From the NCBI GenBank assembly GCA_964573505.1, contig CAZNMS010000001.1, positions 1 through 64,000 of the forward strand: a DNA stretch of 64,000 nucleotides. The letters are read 5' to 3'. This stretch comes from AM-0621 sp964573505. GTDB lineage: Bacteria; Planctomycetota; Planctomycetia; Planctomycetales; Planctomycetaceae. Shown here piece after piece: positions 1 to 8,229 of this stretch (the stretch's first letter is position 1; every line of letters starts with the position of its first letter). The notes under the pieces were generated by a model. That model saw only the letters and a list, made by a program, of their open reading frames with translations, ran no database searches and was not told the DNA's origin. Made by a program: the position numbers and the translations under genes.

Positions 1-27
1 CTAATTCAATCCACTTGGAAGCGCACT

Positions 28-101
28 AGCATGGACTTCCAGTCCGTGCTTCTTCTTGCTTTCTGATGGATGCCGTTCAGCACGGGCTAGAAGCCCATGC
101 T
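28..101. repeat. Palindromic repeat, GGACTT/AGTCC family, copy 1
   Basis: Two facing hairpin arms. The left arm (28-50) carries GGACTTCCAGTCC between AGCAT and GTGCT. The right arm (78-101) is its inverted, slightly diverged partner with GGGCTAGAAGCCC. It lies downstream of the thioesterase gene. The same design recurs at 658-745. Confidence 0.8.
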
Positions 102-122
102 ACGAACTCCTCGGTGACTGCT

Positions 123-587
123 TCACTTCGTATCGCGCGGCGCATCGCTCACGGCGACTCCCGGTTCGGGCGGGCATTCGATGATCTTTGATTCGATCTC
201 AAGCGGGATCGGGATTGAAACGAGCGGTGCGTCATGTCGGCATAAGCAGCAGGCCGTCTTCATGCGACCGTGCGCGATGCGTTTGTCGTCGCGCCAAAAC
301 TCGTAGCGCACCGTCAGCGACTTCACGCCCTTTCGCTCGACGAAAACGCGAATCTCAAGCAAGTCTTCAAAGCGAGCCGGTGCCTCGAACGTGCATTGCG
401 CGGAGACTCGCGGCCATCCAATCACGGAACCGTCCGGTTGCTTGAGCATGATGCTCAGCCCCAGTGATCGGAAGAAGGCATGCTCGGCCTCTTCCATGTA
501 ACGGTAGTAACTCGAGAAATGGATGATGCCGGCCATGTCGGTATCACTGAACTCGACGCGGCGTTGAGAGATGAATTGCGGAGTCAT
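123..587 (-). CDS. Acyl-CoA thioesterase, YbgC/4HBT hotdog family
   Basis: Predicted cytoplasmic thioesterase of about 154 residues that hydrolyses acyl- or hydroxybenzoyl-CoA type thioesters; the actual substrate cannot be read from sequence. The N-terminal motif VEFSDTDMAGIIHFSSYYRY matches the YbgC/4HBT active-site region, with the family's catalytic Asp in SDTDMAG and the long hotdog helix after it (YMEEAEHAFFR). Length is normal for the family. The start at 587 (MTPQFISQ) is preferred over an open extension to 662 because the extra 25 residues are encoded by hairpin DNA (606-632) and are low-complexity. No strong Shine-Dalgarno is visible. It is flanked on both sides by palindromic repeats and appears monocistronic. 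Confidence 0.85.
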   Translation of the reverse strand: MTPQFISQRRVEFSDTDMAGIIHFSSYYRYMEEAEHAFFRSLGLSIMLKQPDGSVIGWPRVSAQCTFEAPARFEDLLEIRVFVERKGVKSLTVRYEFWRDDKRIAHGRMKTACCLCRHDAPLVSIPIPLEIESKIIECPPEPGVAVSDAPRDTK

Positions 588-605
588 ATGCGGTCCACAA
601 ATAAG

Positions 606-632
606 AACAGCCGGACTGTGAAGTCCGGCTGT
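606..632. repeat. Single hairpin with GGACT/AGTCC core
   Basis: AACAGCCGGACT, three-base loop, AAGTCCGGCTGT-type return arm. It lies just upstream of the thioesterase start and shares the GGACT...AGTCC core of the neighbouring repeat family. Confidence 0.7.
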
Positions 633-657
633 TGATGTCGTCGTACTCGCAAGCCTT

Positions 658-745
658 AGCATGGACTTCGAGTCCGTGCTGAGCCGGCTGCGGTTAATTG
701 AAGCGGCGTCTTCACAGAAGACAGCACGGACTGGAAGTCCATGCT
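658..745. repeat. Palindromic repeat, GGACTT/AGTCC family, copy 2
   Basis: Left arm 658-680 contains GGACTTCGAGTCC and right arm 721-745 contains GGACTGGAAGTCC, in inverted orientation with about 40 nt between. It sits between the divergent 5' side of the thioesterase gene and the 3' end of the Fe-S carrier gene. Confidence 0.8.
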
Positions 746-759
746 ACTTGACTGCGCTC

Positions 760-1056
760 TTAGACCGAGAAGCTCTTGCCGCAACCGCAAGAACTGGTCG
801 CGTTCGGGTTATCGAACTTGAAGCCTCGGCGATCGATGCCGTCGTAGTAGTCGATCGTCGTGCCTTGCATGAACATCACATACTTGCGGTCGATGGCGAC
901 TCGGATGCCGAACTGCTCGGTGATCAAGTCGTCTGCTTCCGAGACGTTGTTGTCGAAGCCCAATCGAGGCTCGAAGCCGCTGCAACCGCCGGCGGATAAT
1001 GCCACTCGCAGCACACAATCGGCGGGAACGTTCTTCTCCGAGATGAAGCGCTTCAC
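760..1056 (-). CDS. A-type Fe-S cluster carrier (IscA/HesB/ErpA family), 5' end interrupted
   Basis: Fe-S cluster scaffold/carrier that delivers clusters to apoproteins. The three family cysteines are present: one in AGGCSGFEP and two in the C-terminal SSCGCGKSF. The coordinates cover the part from the first usable start, a GTG at 1056. That start is doubtful, because the conserved first strand and helix (AVVWLSEKAAIEVK) lie upstream in the same frame. The frame stays open back to a TAA at 1216-1218, and then continues to an ATG at 1269 that has a good AGGAG ribosome site. Between the TAA and GTG 1056 there is no in-frame ATG, GTG or TTG. Either the gene carries a nonsense change, or translation passes or restarts after the stop. 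The family call is firm; the start is unresolved. Confidence 0.85.
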   Translation of the reverse strand: MKRFISEKNVPADCVLRVALSAGGCSGFEPRLGFDNNVSEADDLITEQFGIRVAIDRKYVMFMQGTTIDYYDGIDRRGFKFDNPNATSSCGCGKSFSV

Positions 1057-1215
1057 TTCGATCGCAGCCTTCTCGCTCAGCCAAACAACGGCTTCTTGAA
1101 CGCTGCTGTCAGTGGCGTACTGCTTCGGCGCTTCGGGCTGAAACAGTGTTTCGGTTTTCGAGTTATGATGATCGTGATTGCCGTGACTATGGCAATTCGA
1201 GCTGCAACTGCTTTG

Positions 1216-1269
1216 TTAACCGCAGCAACCGCCGGTCGCGGCAGGCGCTTCTTGAGTTTGCGTCGACAT
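1216..1269 (-). other. 17-residue Cys-containing leader ORF in frame with the Fe-S carrier
   Basis: ATG at 1269 preceded by CAGGAG with about 8 nt spacing encodes MSTQTQEAPAATGGCCG, then TAA at 1216-1218. The frame after the TAA continues without another stop into the Fe-S carrier, and its first residues are also Cys/His-rich (QSSCSSNCHSHG, then NHDHH). The Cys/His character on both sides of the stop suggests one original N-terminal extension. A regulatory upstream ORF is the alternative. Confidence 0.55.
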
Positions 1270-1751
1270 GAGACTGACTCCTGTGAAAGTGGGATGACGC
1301 CGCTTGATCGGCGATTTGATTCAATGGCCCGTGCCAAAAGGCGGCGGAGTGTAGGGCGACGTTCTCCGTGCGACGAGGTTGAATGAACGCCAAAAAGCGT
1401 GCGACTTTGGCACCCTTACAAAGAACTGTGCGGCGACGGGCAGAGCAATCTCGACGATCGCAAGTTGCCGTTGTCCGATGTCGTTCTGCCCGTGAAGACA
1501 GACACCGAAAGTGCTTGATATCGCTGCTGAATCTAAAGCGGATGAGGTTCTGAAGAGGGCGGCACATCACTTGCCCTTTGATCGCTCGGACCTTGATGAG
1601 ACGACCGGCAGACCGAGGTTGCTCGACCAGTCCGTTGAACACGAACCGATCGCTCTGCTGCTCGGCTTTGGTCCGCGAGCCAACGTGATGCGGCTCGACT
1701 TTCATGAGATGCCGACGATGGCATCTCGATCTCTTGAGAAAGGAGAGAGCC
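1270..1751. other. Gene-free spacer between Fe-S carrier and Usp genes
   Basis: About 480 nt holding the ribosome site of the minus-strand leader ORF and that of the Usp gene. The two genes diverge, so promoters for both should lie here. I could not pick out a convincing -35/-10 pair or operator, and saw no RNA gene. Confidence 0.5.
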
Positions 1752-2192
1752 ATGATTCGCGTCAAAAAGATCCTCGTTCCGACCGACTTCAGTCCGCATA
1801 GCGCCGAGGCGATGAAGTACGGCTGCACGCTCGCGGAGCAATTCAATGCCGAACTGCACTTGCTGCATGTCGTCGAGTTGCTGCCAGTGGCCTATTACGA
1901 GGGAGCCATCTTCACGGCCGAGAGCGAGCAAAAGATGCGCGAGGCCGCCGAGAAGATGCTGCATAAGCAACCCGAGCCGCCATGGAAGGAGACGCTCAAA
2001 GTGGTCTACGAAGTCCGGCAAGGCACCCCGTTTCATGAAGTCGTCAATTACGCGAAGGACAACAACATCGACCTCGTTGTGATGGGCACTCACGGCCGCA
2101 CGGGTTTAGGTCATGTCTTGCTCGGCAGCGTCGCAGAGCGAGTCGTTCGCAAGGCGCCATGCGCAGTGCTGACCGTGCGCAACACGCATTGA
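1752..2192 (+). CDS. Universal stress protein (UspA family)
   Basis: Single-domain universal stress protein of about 146 residues. The N-terminus MIRVKKILVPTDFSPHS is the typical first strand with the conserved Asp. The C-terminal GTHGRTGLGHVLLGS fits the G-2X-G-9X-G-S/T nucleotide-binding motif of ATP-binding Usp proteins. Such proteins are cytoplasmic and accumulate under stress; the specific role here is unknown. The start at 1752 is preferred over an upstream in-frame ATG at 1704 because a strong AAAGGAGAGAG ribosome site lies directly before it and the protein then begins at the family's usual residue. It appears monocistronic. Confidence 0.92.
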   Translation: MIRVKKILVPTDFSPHSAEAMKYGCTLAEQFNAELHLLHVVELLPVAYYEGAIFTAESEQKMREAAEKMLHKQPEPPWKETLKVVYEVRQGTPFHEVVNYAKDNNIDLVVMGTHGRTGLGHVLLGSVAERVVRKAPCAVLTVRNTH

Positions 2193-2231
2193 TCCGATCG
2201 GCGCGGTCTTCCGCTCGCGTCGATTTGTGAC

Positions 2232-2392
2232 GTTCAACCGCGACCCTCTGAGGAGCGCTTCGTCTGCGGGTTGATACTCCCGATGCGCAGGAGACTCGGT
2301 CGTCAGAGTGGGCCACTGCTGACGATGGCGACGATCAACGGATCGCGTCGATGGCTGCGTCCGACGCGCTCCCTTGAGGGTCGCGGTTAAAC
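2232..2392. repeat. Palindromic repeat, GTTTAACCGCGACCC family, intergenic copy
   Basis: Left arm GTTCAACCGCGACCC starts at 2232 and the inverted right arm GGGTCGCGGTTAAAC ends at 2392. GAGCGC-type inner arms are also mirrored (AGGAGCGCT near 2250, GCGCTCCCTT near 2368). This family is the one found inside dabA at 10117-10202. Confidence 0.75.
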
Positions 2393-2459
2393 GGTCAGTG
2401 GCAGCACTCCAGTTGTGAGTAATTTTTGTGACATCAAGCTCTCTTAAGGACTCCCCATC

Positions 2460-2915
2460 ATGCGTATGACCTCGAAGACCGTCACTGCGGTCGTTCTCTT
2501 GTTGTTGGGCTTCGCGGCAGGAGCGTTCCTCTCGCACAGCGAATCGCCGGTGATTGGTGCTGACGATCCGGCTCCGAAAAAGAAGAAGAACGAAGAACTC
2601 TCCGACTTCATGCGGCAGAAGCTCGATGCCTCCGGATGGGTGCTCGAAGGCTTGCTGACCGAGAACTTTCAGTTGCTCGAGAAAGGCGCGAAGCGGATGA
2701 ACGAAATGAGTCGCGCTGAGAAGTGGCGCGTCTCAAACGACATGATGTATCGCCATCACAGCGAAGACTTTCAGGCGCGCGTCGAGAAGCTGATGAAGAC
2801 CGCGAAGGATGAGAGTTCGGACGCAGCGGCATTGGCTTACTTCGACATGACGATGAGCTGCATCGAGTGCCATAAGTGGGTCCGTCGCGTGCTCGTCGCG
2901 GACGCGAAGAAGTAA
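2460..2915 (+). CDS. Exported mono-haem cytochrome, cytochrome c'-like
   Basis: Protein of 151 residues with an N-terminal signal/anchor segment (AVVLLLLGFAAGAFLSH, residues about 9-27), a lysine-rich linker, and a mostly helical body. One haem c motif, CIECH, lies near the C-terminus with a Trp-Val-Arg-Arg helix after it. A CXXCH in the last helix of a small helical domain is the layout of class II cytochromes c (c'). This suggests a membrane-tethered or periplasmic electron carrier or gas-binding protein; the partner is unknown. An AAGGA site precedes the ATG at 2460. An ATG three codons on is possible. The gene ends in a strong terminator. Confidence 0.75.
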   Translation: MRMTSKTVTAVVLLLLGFAAGAFLSHSESPVIGADDPAPKKKKNEELSDFMRQKLDASGWVLEGLLTENFQLLEKGAKRMNEMSRAEKWRVSNDMMYRHHSEDFQARVEKLMKTAKDESSDAAALAYFDMTMSCIECHKWVRRVLVADAKK

Positions 2916-2947
2916 TCGCAAGCCGAGAGCAGCGCGGTGCGACAACG

Positions 2948-2986
2948 AAAATGGCAGAGCGGCCGTTGAGGGCGCTCTGCCATTTT
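2948..2986. terminator. Bidirectional intrinsic terminator
   Basis: Perfect 13-bp stem: AAAATGGCAGAGC (2948-2960) pairs with GCTCTGCCATTTT (2974-2986). A-rich and T-rich ends serve both the plus-strand cytochrome gene and the convergent minus-strand DUF1501 gene. Confidence 0.88.
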
Positions 2987-3046
2987 GCATTCTTGCGGTC
3001 ACATCACTCGCAGCGGCGATTGCGACGAGCCGCTGCTTAATCGTCG

Positions 3047-4486
3047 CTACAGCAGCCCATTGATCGGGTCGCCGTAGTAGATGTGATTCGGACGACCGAC
3101 GTCGTCTCGCCACTGAGCTTCGCGCGGGATGCCGAGCGCCTCGTAGATCGTTGCCGCCATGTTTTCAGGCTTCTGCGGATCGGCTGCGGGATACGCGCCG
3201 ATCTTGTCGGACGAACCAATCACGCGACCGCCCTGCACTCCGCCGCCCGCGAAGAATACCGACTGCACTCCGCCCCAATGATCGCGGCCCGGTTGCTTGT
3301 AGTGCTGAGGCAACCCGAACACGCGCGGCGTTCGACCGAACTCGCCGGCCATTACGATCAATGTTGAATCGAGCATCCCCGAGTCGCGCATGTCGTCGAG
3401 GAACGCGGACAGCGCCTGATCGGTCGGCGGGAAGAGGTAGTTCTTCAAGTTCGGAAACGCGTTGCCGTGCGTGTCCCAACTCTCGTTATTGCCGAGATTG
3501 ACCTGCACGAGACTGACGCCCGCTTCAATCAATCGCTTCGTCATCAGCATCGACCATCCGAACGAATTGCGTCCGTAACGATCGAGCAACTTCGGGTCGG
3601 CATTCACGACATCAAACGCGGCTTTGATCTTTGCGTCGGTCAGCAACTGCACCGCGCCGTTGCGGTAGCGATCGAACTGATTCGTCGAAGCAGTGCGATC
3701 GAGCGATTGCTGCTGCTGCTCGATCGAACTCAAGAGATCGAACCGGCGATCAAGACGTCCGAGATTGAGCCCATCAGGCAGCGACAGATGCGGCGCTTGA
3801 AAGTCGATGCCGGTCTTGAGTTCTCCCGATGCGTGATGGAACTCGTGAGACGGATACGCCCCGTAGCTCTTACTGTTGAACGGTGCCGCGTTGATGAACC
3901 ATGGATCGCGCTTCGCGCCCATCATGCCGGCAAATTGACCGGGAATGACTCGACCGGTGCGATGAATCAACCGCTCGGGCAAGACGACCGCCGGCGGCAA
4001 GTTGTTGCGCGAGGGCATCTGATCCCCCGCAATGGCAGCGATTGACGGCCAGTCTTCGGGCATCGGCTTACTGGCGTTGAAGGTCGGCGGAGCGATCGAC
4101 CGACCCGTCAACATGATGTGATGTCCGAGCGAGTGATCGTTCGACGGATGAGTCAGCGATCGCACGAGCGACCACATTGAACTTCGCGCGGCGAGCTGCG
4201 GCAGGTGCTCGCAAATCTGAATTCCCGTCGTCGCAGTCTGAATGGGAGCGAACTCGCCGCGAATGTTTTCAGGAGCATTAGGCTTCAAATCGAACGAGTC
4301 GTGCTGACCCAATCCTCCGCTTAAAAACACATAGACCGCCGCCCGAGCCTTGCTATGAGCAGGTGCCGAATCGGCTGCTCGCAGTGCTTCTAAGTGGTTC
4401 GTGCCGAGCCCCAACAACCCCACTGCACCTGCCTGCAAAGCCGAACGTCGAGAGAACACTGGATGCAGCGGTTGCGGGCCAAACAT
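3047..4486 (-). CDS. DUF1501 family protein with Tat signal
   Basis: Protein of about 479 residues of the DUF1501 family, which is greatly expanded in planctomycetes and has an alkaline phosphatase/sulfatase-like fold. The N-terminus has a twin-arginine motif, SRRSALQAGAVGLLGLG, so it should be exported folded across the membrane. Family-typical segments include FLSGGLGQHDSFDLKPNAP, GEFGRTPRV and DHWGGVQSVFFAGGG. In planctomycetes these genes are often next to a DUF1549/DUF1553 cytochrome gene, but none is adjacent here. ATG 4486 is chosen over an upstream TTG at 4492 because GGAG lies seven bases before the ATG. The biochemical role is unproven; surface polymer turnover is often proposed. 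Confidence 0.9.
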   Translation of the reverse strand: MFGPQPLHPVFSRRSALQAGAVGLLGLGTNHLEALRAADSAPAHSKARAAVYVFLSGGLGQHDSFDLKPNAPENIRGEFAPIQTATTGIQICEHLPQLAARSSMWSLVRSLTHPSNDHSLGHHIMLTGRSIAPPTFNASKPMPEDWPSIAAIAGDQMPSRNNLPPAVVLPERLIHRTGRVIPGQFAGMMGAKRDPWFINAAPFNSKSYGAYPSHEFHHASGELKTGIDFQAPHLSLPDGLNLGRLDRRFDLLSSIEQQQQSLDRTASTNQFDRYRNGAVQLLTDAKIKAAFDVVNADPKLLDRYGRNSFGWSMLMTKRLIEAGVSLVQVNLGNNESWDTHGNAFPNLKNYLFPPTDQALSAFLDDMRDSGMLDSTLIVMAGEFGRTPRVFGLPQHYKQPGRDHWGGVQSVFFAGGGVQGGRVIGSSDKIGAYPAADPQKPENMAATIYEALGIPREAQWRDDVGRPNHIYYGDPINGLL

Positions 4487-4705
4487 GCTCAAGCTCCGAG
4501 TGAGTGAAGCGCGTCAGTGAGTGTCGTCAGCAAAGTCGTCCAAAGCGGGGCGGCAGTTTAGACAGACTTCAAAGCTGATCGGCAACGTTTCCTCGGCGCA
4601 CGGCGCAATTGAGCAAATCCGACTCGACGCGAGATCTCGATCAGTGTCGGCCACTGAGAGCGATGTAAGTTGCATTACAAGCGACGAGTGCGCATTTGCC
4701 CGACA

Positions 4706-6121
4706 TCACGGGGCGCCGTGCGACGGTTCGGGGATCGCGGCGCGGGGCATCGTCGACATGATCTCTTCAGCGGCTTCGCTGCTCATGTTGATGCCGGGTT
4801 GAGGCACGAAGCCGCCGCCGAGAATCAGCAGGCTGAGCGTTAAGAACGCGAGCCGTTCGGGAACGCGGACGCTCAGTGAAACCGGCGAGTGATGGCGCGT
4901 GCCGGTGAAGATCAAGAAGTACGCGCGCAAGATCGCGATGCCATTCAGTGCTGCGGCGATGACGACGATCGCTCCCACTTGTGGATAGGTCGCAACGATG
5001 CCGTCGATGAGGATCTCGGTCCCGACAAAGCCAATCGTGCCGGGGAAGCCGACGCTGCCTAAGCCCGTCAACAAGAAGCAGGCGGCAATGGCCGGCACGT
5101 GCTCATAGAGACCTCGATACTGCCGCAGTTCGAAGTGACCGAAGCGCGACTCCAATGCGCGCAACGTCAAGCCGCAACCGCTGAGCGCCAGCGCGACCGA
5201 CGCCCAAACGCAAAGGCCGCCCGTCAGTCCGATATGCGAAACGCTTTCGAGTCCCATCAGCACGAGCGATGACTGACTTAAGAAGAGATACGAGAAGAAG
5301 CGACGCACATCCTTCTGCACCATTGCCATTCCGCCCGCATAGACCGCCGTCAGCAACGACAGCAGGCCGAGTCCTTGCAGCACCCATTGCGGAGCGATCG
5401 GCAGTACGAGATGCACGATCGCATAAGCGCCGCATAACGGAGTCGTGAAGAGCAGCGCGGTGCCGAACGTTGCATTCTCATAGAGGTCCGTCAGCCAAAC
5501 ATGCGCGGGAGCGACTCCGCAACGAATGAGGCACGCCAGCAACAACGGAGCAGACGCGAACAGCGAATGGGCTCCGGCTCCTTCAATCGCAGAGACCGTT
5601 TGACCGAGCACCATCAACCCGACGAACGCCGCCATATGCAGCACATAGATGCGAGTGGAACGACCGCGTGCTCGCAGTTCAAAGAACGGCGGCAGCGTGC
5701 TCAGTGCGAGCAGTCCGATGATGCCCCAGTTGTCCTGACAACAGAGCGTCGCAAGCGTCAGCGACATCGCGAGCATCGTCCCGCACCATGAGAAGCGTCG
5801 GATCTTCGTTCTCAATGTCGACAGCATCGTGAGCACGAACAGCAGCGCGACCGTCGGCAGCATCGGCGCGGTGAGATAATCAATCGCAAAGACGTCATGC
5901 CCGAAGATCTGCTCGGTCACGTCCCAATGGTCATGAGCGATCGGGGCACCGAGTCCCAGAAAGTCCTGCCATGCGATTGTTGTGCTCGCGAGCGACAGTC
6001 CTCCGCCGACGAGACTGATCAATCGCGCGACGTCGGGATTCTTCACGCCCGCTACGACGACCGCACCGAGGAGTGGAAGAACGATTGCAGCTTCGATCAA
6101 AGGCAGATGCAGTTCAGTCAT
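4706..6121 (-). CDS. NuoM/NuoN-like membrane subunit of the Dab cluster, divergent
   Basis: Very hydrophobic protein of 471 residues, about 13-14 membrane segments, of the proton-conducting antiporter superfamily (Proton_antipo_M). It closes the dab gene cluster, after the NuoL-like subunit. It looks degenerate in its ion path: where NuoL/M proteins have GK-S/A before the WLP motif it has IRCGVAPAHVWL (residues about 199-211), so the helix-7 Lys is replaced by Arg or absent, and I see no WE pair in helix 5. It could be a structural partner of DabB rather than an active ion channel. A palindromic repeat ends about a dozen bases before its start codon and no clear ribosome site is visible, which may lower or couple its translation. 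Confidence 0.8.
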   Translation of the reverse strand: MTELHLPLIEAAIVLPLLGAVVVAGVKNPDVARLISLVGGGLSLASTTIAWQDFLGLGAPIAHDHWDVTEQIFGHDVFAIDYLTAPMLPTVALLFVLTMLSTLRTKIRRFSWCGTMLAMSLTLATLCCQDNWGIIGLLALSTLPPFFELRARGRSTRIYVLHMAAFVGLMVLGQTVSAIEGAGAHSLFASAPLLLACLIRCGVAPAHVWLTDLYENATFGTALLFTTPLCGAYAIVHLVLPIAPQWVLQGLGLLSLLTAVYAGGMAMVQKDVRRFFSYLFLSQSSLVLMGLESVSHIGLTGGLCVWASVALALSGCGLTLRALESRFGHFELRQYRGLYEHVPAIAACFLLTGLGSVGFPGTIGFVGTEILIDGIVATYPQVGAIVVIAAALNGIAILRAYFLIFTGTRHHSPVSLSVRVPERLAFLTLSLLILGGGFVPQPGINMSSEAAEEIMSTMPRAAIPEPSHGAP

Positions 6122-6132
6122 AGTGCTTTTTT

Positions 6133-6175
6133 CTTGGAGTGCTTCCGGCTCGACGGAGCCCTCCGACTCAGCGGC
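6133..6175. repeat. Dab-cluster palindrome arm A
   Basis: CTTGGAGTGCTTCCGGCTCG followed by ACGGAGCCCTCCGACTCAGC. It forms an inverted pair with arm B (6275-6315), about 100 nt away, and lies between dabB and the NuoM-like gene, in the leader of the latter. Confidence 0.85.
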
Positions 6176-6253
6176 GAGTTGCTCACAAACTAAGAACGAA
6201 TTCCGCCGCCACTCAGGACCTCATGCGAAAACCCTTCGCGACGGCAACGCAGG

Positions 6254-7666
6254 TTAGTCATCGGGAGCGTCATCCCGCTGAGTCGGAGGGCTTCGTCGAG
6301 CCGAAGCACTCCAAGATGTTGAAAGCCATTTCGCATACCGCCGTTCGAGCGAGTCGCACTTCTCAAACAACCTCACAACGGGCTTCGCGATGTACCGCTC
6401 TAAGAGCGCGTCTAAGTAACCGCGTTCGAGTGCGAAGCGATACAGCCAATCGCGGAACGCTGTGTCTTGCGGGGGTCTCACGGTGCGAGTCGGCGGAGTC
6501 GCCCCGCTTCCGGTGCCTAAGTGATTGACCGAGTCGATTGCGTTTTCGAGCGTGCGGTAGTCCTGCAAGAGCGACGGTGCTCTCAAGAACTGCAACGTGC
6601 GGAAGCAACCGTGACCGAGAATGTGCAGCAGCGCGATGTATCGAAGACCTAAGCCGATCTCGACGACGATTAAGCCCACTTGAATCAGCGATGCAAAGCT
6701 CAAATCCGACTTGATGTCGGTCTGCACGCGCACGGTCAGCGCTGCGAAGATCGCGGTCGCCAATCCAATCGCAATCACGAACACGCGTAACGTCGGTGAG
6801 ACATCAAGCAACGGACTAAAGCGAAGCAGCAAAAACGCTCCTAAGTGAACCGACAGCGCGCCATAAAAGACGGCACTAGATGGAGTCGGGCCTTCCATTG
6901 CTCGCGGCAACCAACTGGAGAACGGCACGAGCGCGGACTTTCCCGCCGCAGCGAGCAGCAACAACGAACCGACTATCAGCGGCTGCACGCCCTCTAAATG
7001 GCAGATGCCTTCCGGCCATGACTTTGCTCCGAGCAAATGGTCGAAGTCGCCGTGCCCGTGCATGTGATGCATCACGATGGCCGCGACGAGCAGCGCTGCA
7101 TCCGAGATGCGATAGACGATCCAAACTCGCAATCCGTTTCGCGGCGGAGCGGCACGCTCATGAAAGAAGGCGACGAGCAACGCCGACGACAAGCCGACCA
7201 TTTCCCATCCGACGAAGAGCGTCTCGATCGTTCCCGCGAGAGACGCCGTCACCATTCCGAGCACGAACAGTGCATAGCTCAAATGGAAGCGCACAAAGCC
7301 GGGTTCGCGATGCATGTACTTCGCCGCAAAAGCACCGACCGTGCCGCACAGCAAGAACGTCAAGATGACAAACGGCACTGAAAGCCGATCGAACAAGAAC
7401 TTGATGTGAAACTGATAGTGCGGGATCGAGACCCAATCACCGAGGTCGATCGGCACATGCGTTTGATCTCGGCCCAACATCAAACCGAGAACCGTCAGTG
7501 CCGAGAGCAGCCCGAGCACAACCGCCAATTGAATCACTCGGCTGATGGTCCTCTCTGACGGCGGCCATCCCAACAACGACAGTCCGCCGAGCCCCAGCAC
7601 GGCCAGCGCCGGAGCGGCCACAACCGTCTCGCCGAGAATCTCAGTGATCTGATCAATCAAAGGCAT
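6254..7666 (-). CDS. dabB: DabB-like, NuoL-family ion-coupling subunit
   Basis: Membrane protein of 470 residues of the NuoL/NuoM antiporter family, encoded directly downstream of dabA. Key charged residues of a working ion path are present: Glu155 in GWEMVGLSS and Lys243 in GKSALVPFSSWLPRAMEGPT. By analogy with the Halothiobacillus DabAB complex it should couple cation influx to CO2 hydration by DabA. It lacks the long lateral helix of true NuoL and is far shorter than the complex I NuoL in this window (697 residues). An AGAGGGG site precedes the ATG. The last 20 or so residues (TSWSASARRSPPTQRDD...) are encoded by palindrome arm B and are not family sequence, so the repeat supplies the stop. 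Confidence 0.85.
   Translation of the reverse strand: MPLIDQITEILGETVVAAPALAVLGLGGLSLLGWPPSERTISRVIQLAVVLGLLSALTVLGLMLGRDQTHVPIDLGDWVSIPHYQFHIKFLFDRLSVPFVILTFLLCGTVGAFAAKYMHREPGFVRFHLSYALFVLGMVTASLAGTIETLFVGWEMVGLSSALLVAFFHERAAPPRNGLRVWIVYRISDAALLVAAIVMHHMHGHGDFDHLLGAKSWPEGICHLEGVQPLIVGSLLLLAAAGKSALVPFSSWLPRAMEGPTPSSAVFYGALSVHLGAFLLLRFSPLLDVSPTLRVFVIAIGLATAIFAALTVRVQTDIKSDLSFASLIQVGLIVVEIGLGLRYIALLHILGHGCFRTLQFLRAPSLLQDYRTLENAIDSVNHLGTGSGATPPTRTVRPPQDTAFRDWLYRFALERGYLDALLERYIAKPVVRLFEKCDSLERRYAKWLSTSWSASARRSPPTQRDDAPDD
6275..6315. repeat. Dab-cluster palindrome arm B, inside the 3' end of dabB
   Basis: Inverted copy of arm A. It lies within the dabB reading frame and encodes its C-terminal tail in the frame SWSASARRSPPTQRD. 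Confidence 0.85.
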
Positions 7667-7680
7667 GAGCCCCTCTTTTT

Positions 7681-7716
7681 CTTGGAGTGCTCCGGCTCGA
7701 CGGAGCCCTCCGACTA
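7681..7716. repeat. Dab-cluster palindrome arm C
   Basis: Same sequence as arm A in the same orientation, CTTGGAGTGCTCCGGCTCGA onward. It ends next to the ribosome site of dabB and pairs with arm D at 8247-8287. Confidence 0.85.
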
Positions 7717-7823
7717 TTGTCGCTTGTGTTTCTTACTACATGCCGACCGGATCGCAGGCACGACTTCAACTCACGCGCCAGAAACTCCGATTGATTCTTC
7801 CTGTGTAACATGAATGCCATCAT

Positions 7824-7890
7824 TCGTAGCCGAAGTCGTGAGACTTCGGACGCAGTCACTGCGGCCCCGAAATCTCACGATTTCGGCTAC
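7824..7890. repeat. GTAGCCGAA double-hairpin repeat, copy 1
   Basis: First hairpin CCGAAGTCGTGAGACTTCGG, short linker, then CCGAAATCTCACGATTTCGG as a second hairpin; outer ends CGTAGC and GCTACG pair. Confidence 0.85.
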
Positions 7891-8091
7891 GTCGATGGCA
7901 GTCGCGGAGCGATACGACGACTGAGCCTGCGAAGCCTCTACTGACGACGAGCGCGTTCTTTTCATTGCGAGCCTCTTGCCGCTGAGTCGCTTGAGTTTCT
8001 TATTACATGCCCGCCGAATCGCAGGCACGCCTTCAACTCACGCGCCAGAAACTCCGATTGATTCTTCCTGTGTAACATAAATGCCATCTTT

Positions 8092-8158
8092 CGTAGCCGA
8101 AGTCGTGAGACTTCGGACGCAGTCATTGCGGCCCCGAAATCTCACGATTTCGGCTACG
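8092..8158. repeat. GTAGCCGAA double-hairpin repeat, copy 2
   Basis: Nearly identical to copy 1, which it duplicates through the 267-bp tandem unit. Confidence 0.85.
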
Positions 8159-8229
8159 GTCGATGGCAGTCGCAGAGCGATAGGACGACTGAGCCCGCAA
8201 AGTCTTCACTGACGACGAGCGAGTTCTTT

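Noticed and set aside
1187..2093. Two long minus-strand open frames (219 and 186 codons)
   Set aside because: They overlap the clear universal stress protein gene and the spacer before it; their translations are Arg/Ser-rich without family features.
6254..7666. Second complex I nuoL, implying a split nuo operon
   Set aside because: It is short, lacks the lateral helix and lies next to DUF2309, so it is a Dab subunit; the nuo operon at 23-38 kb is complete on its own.
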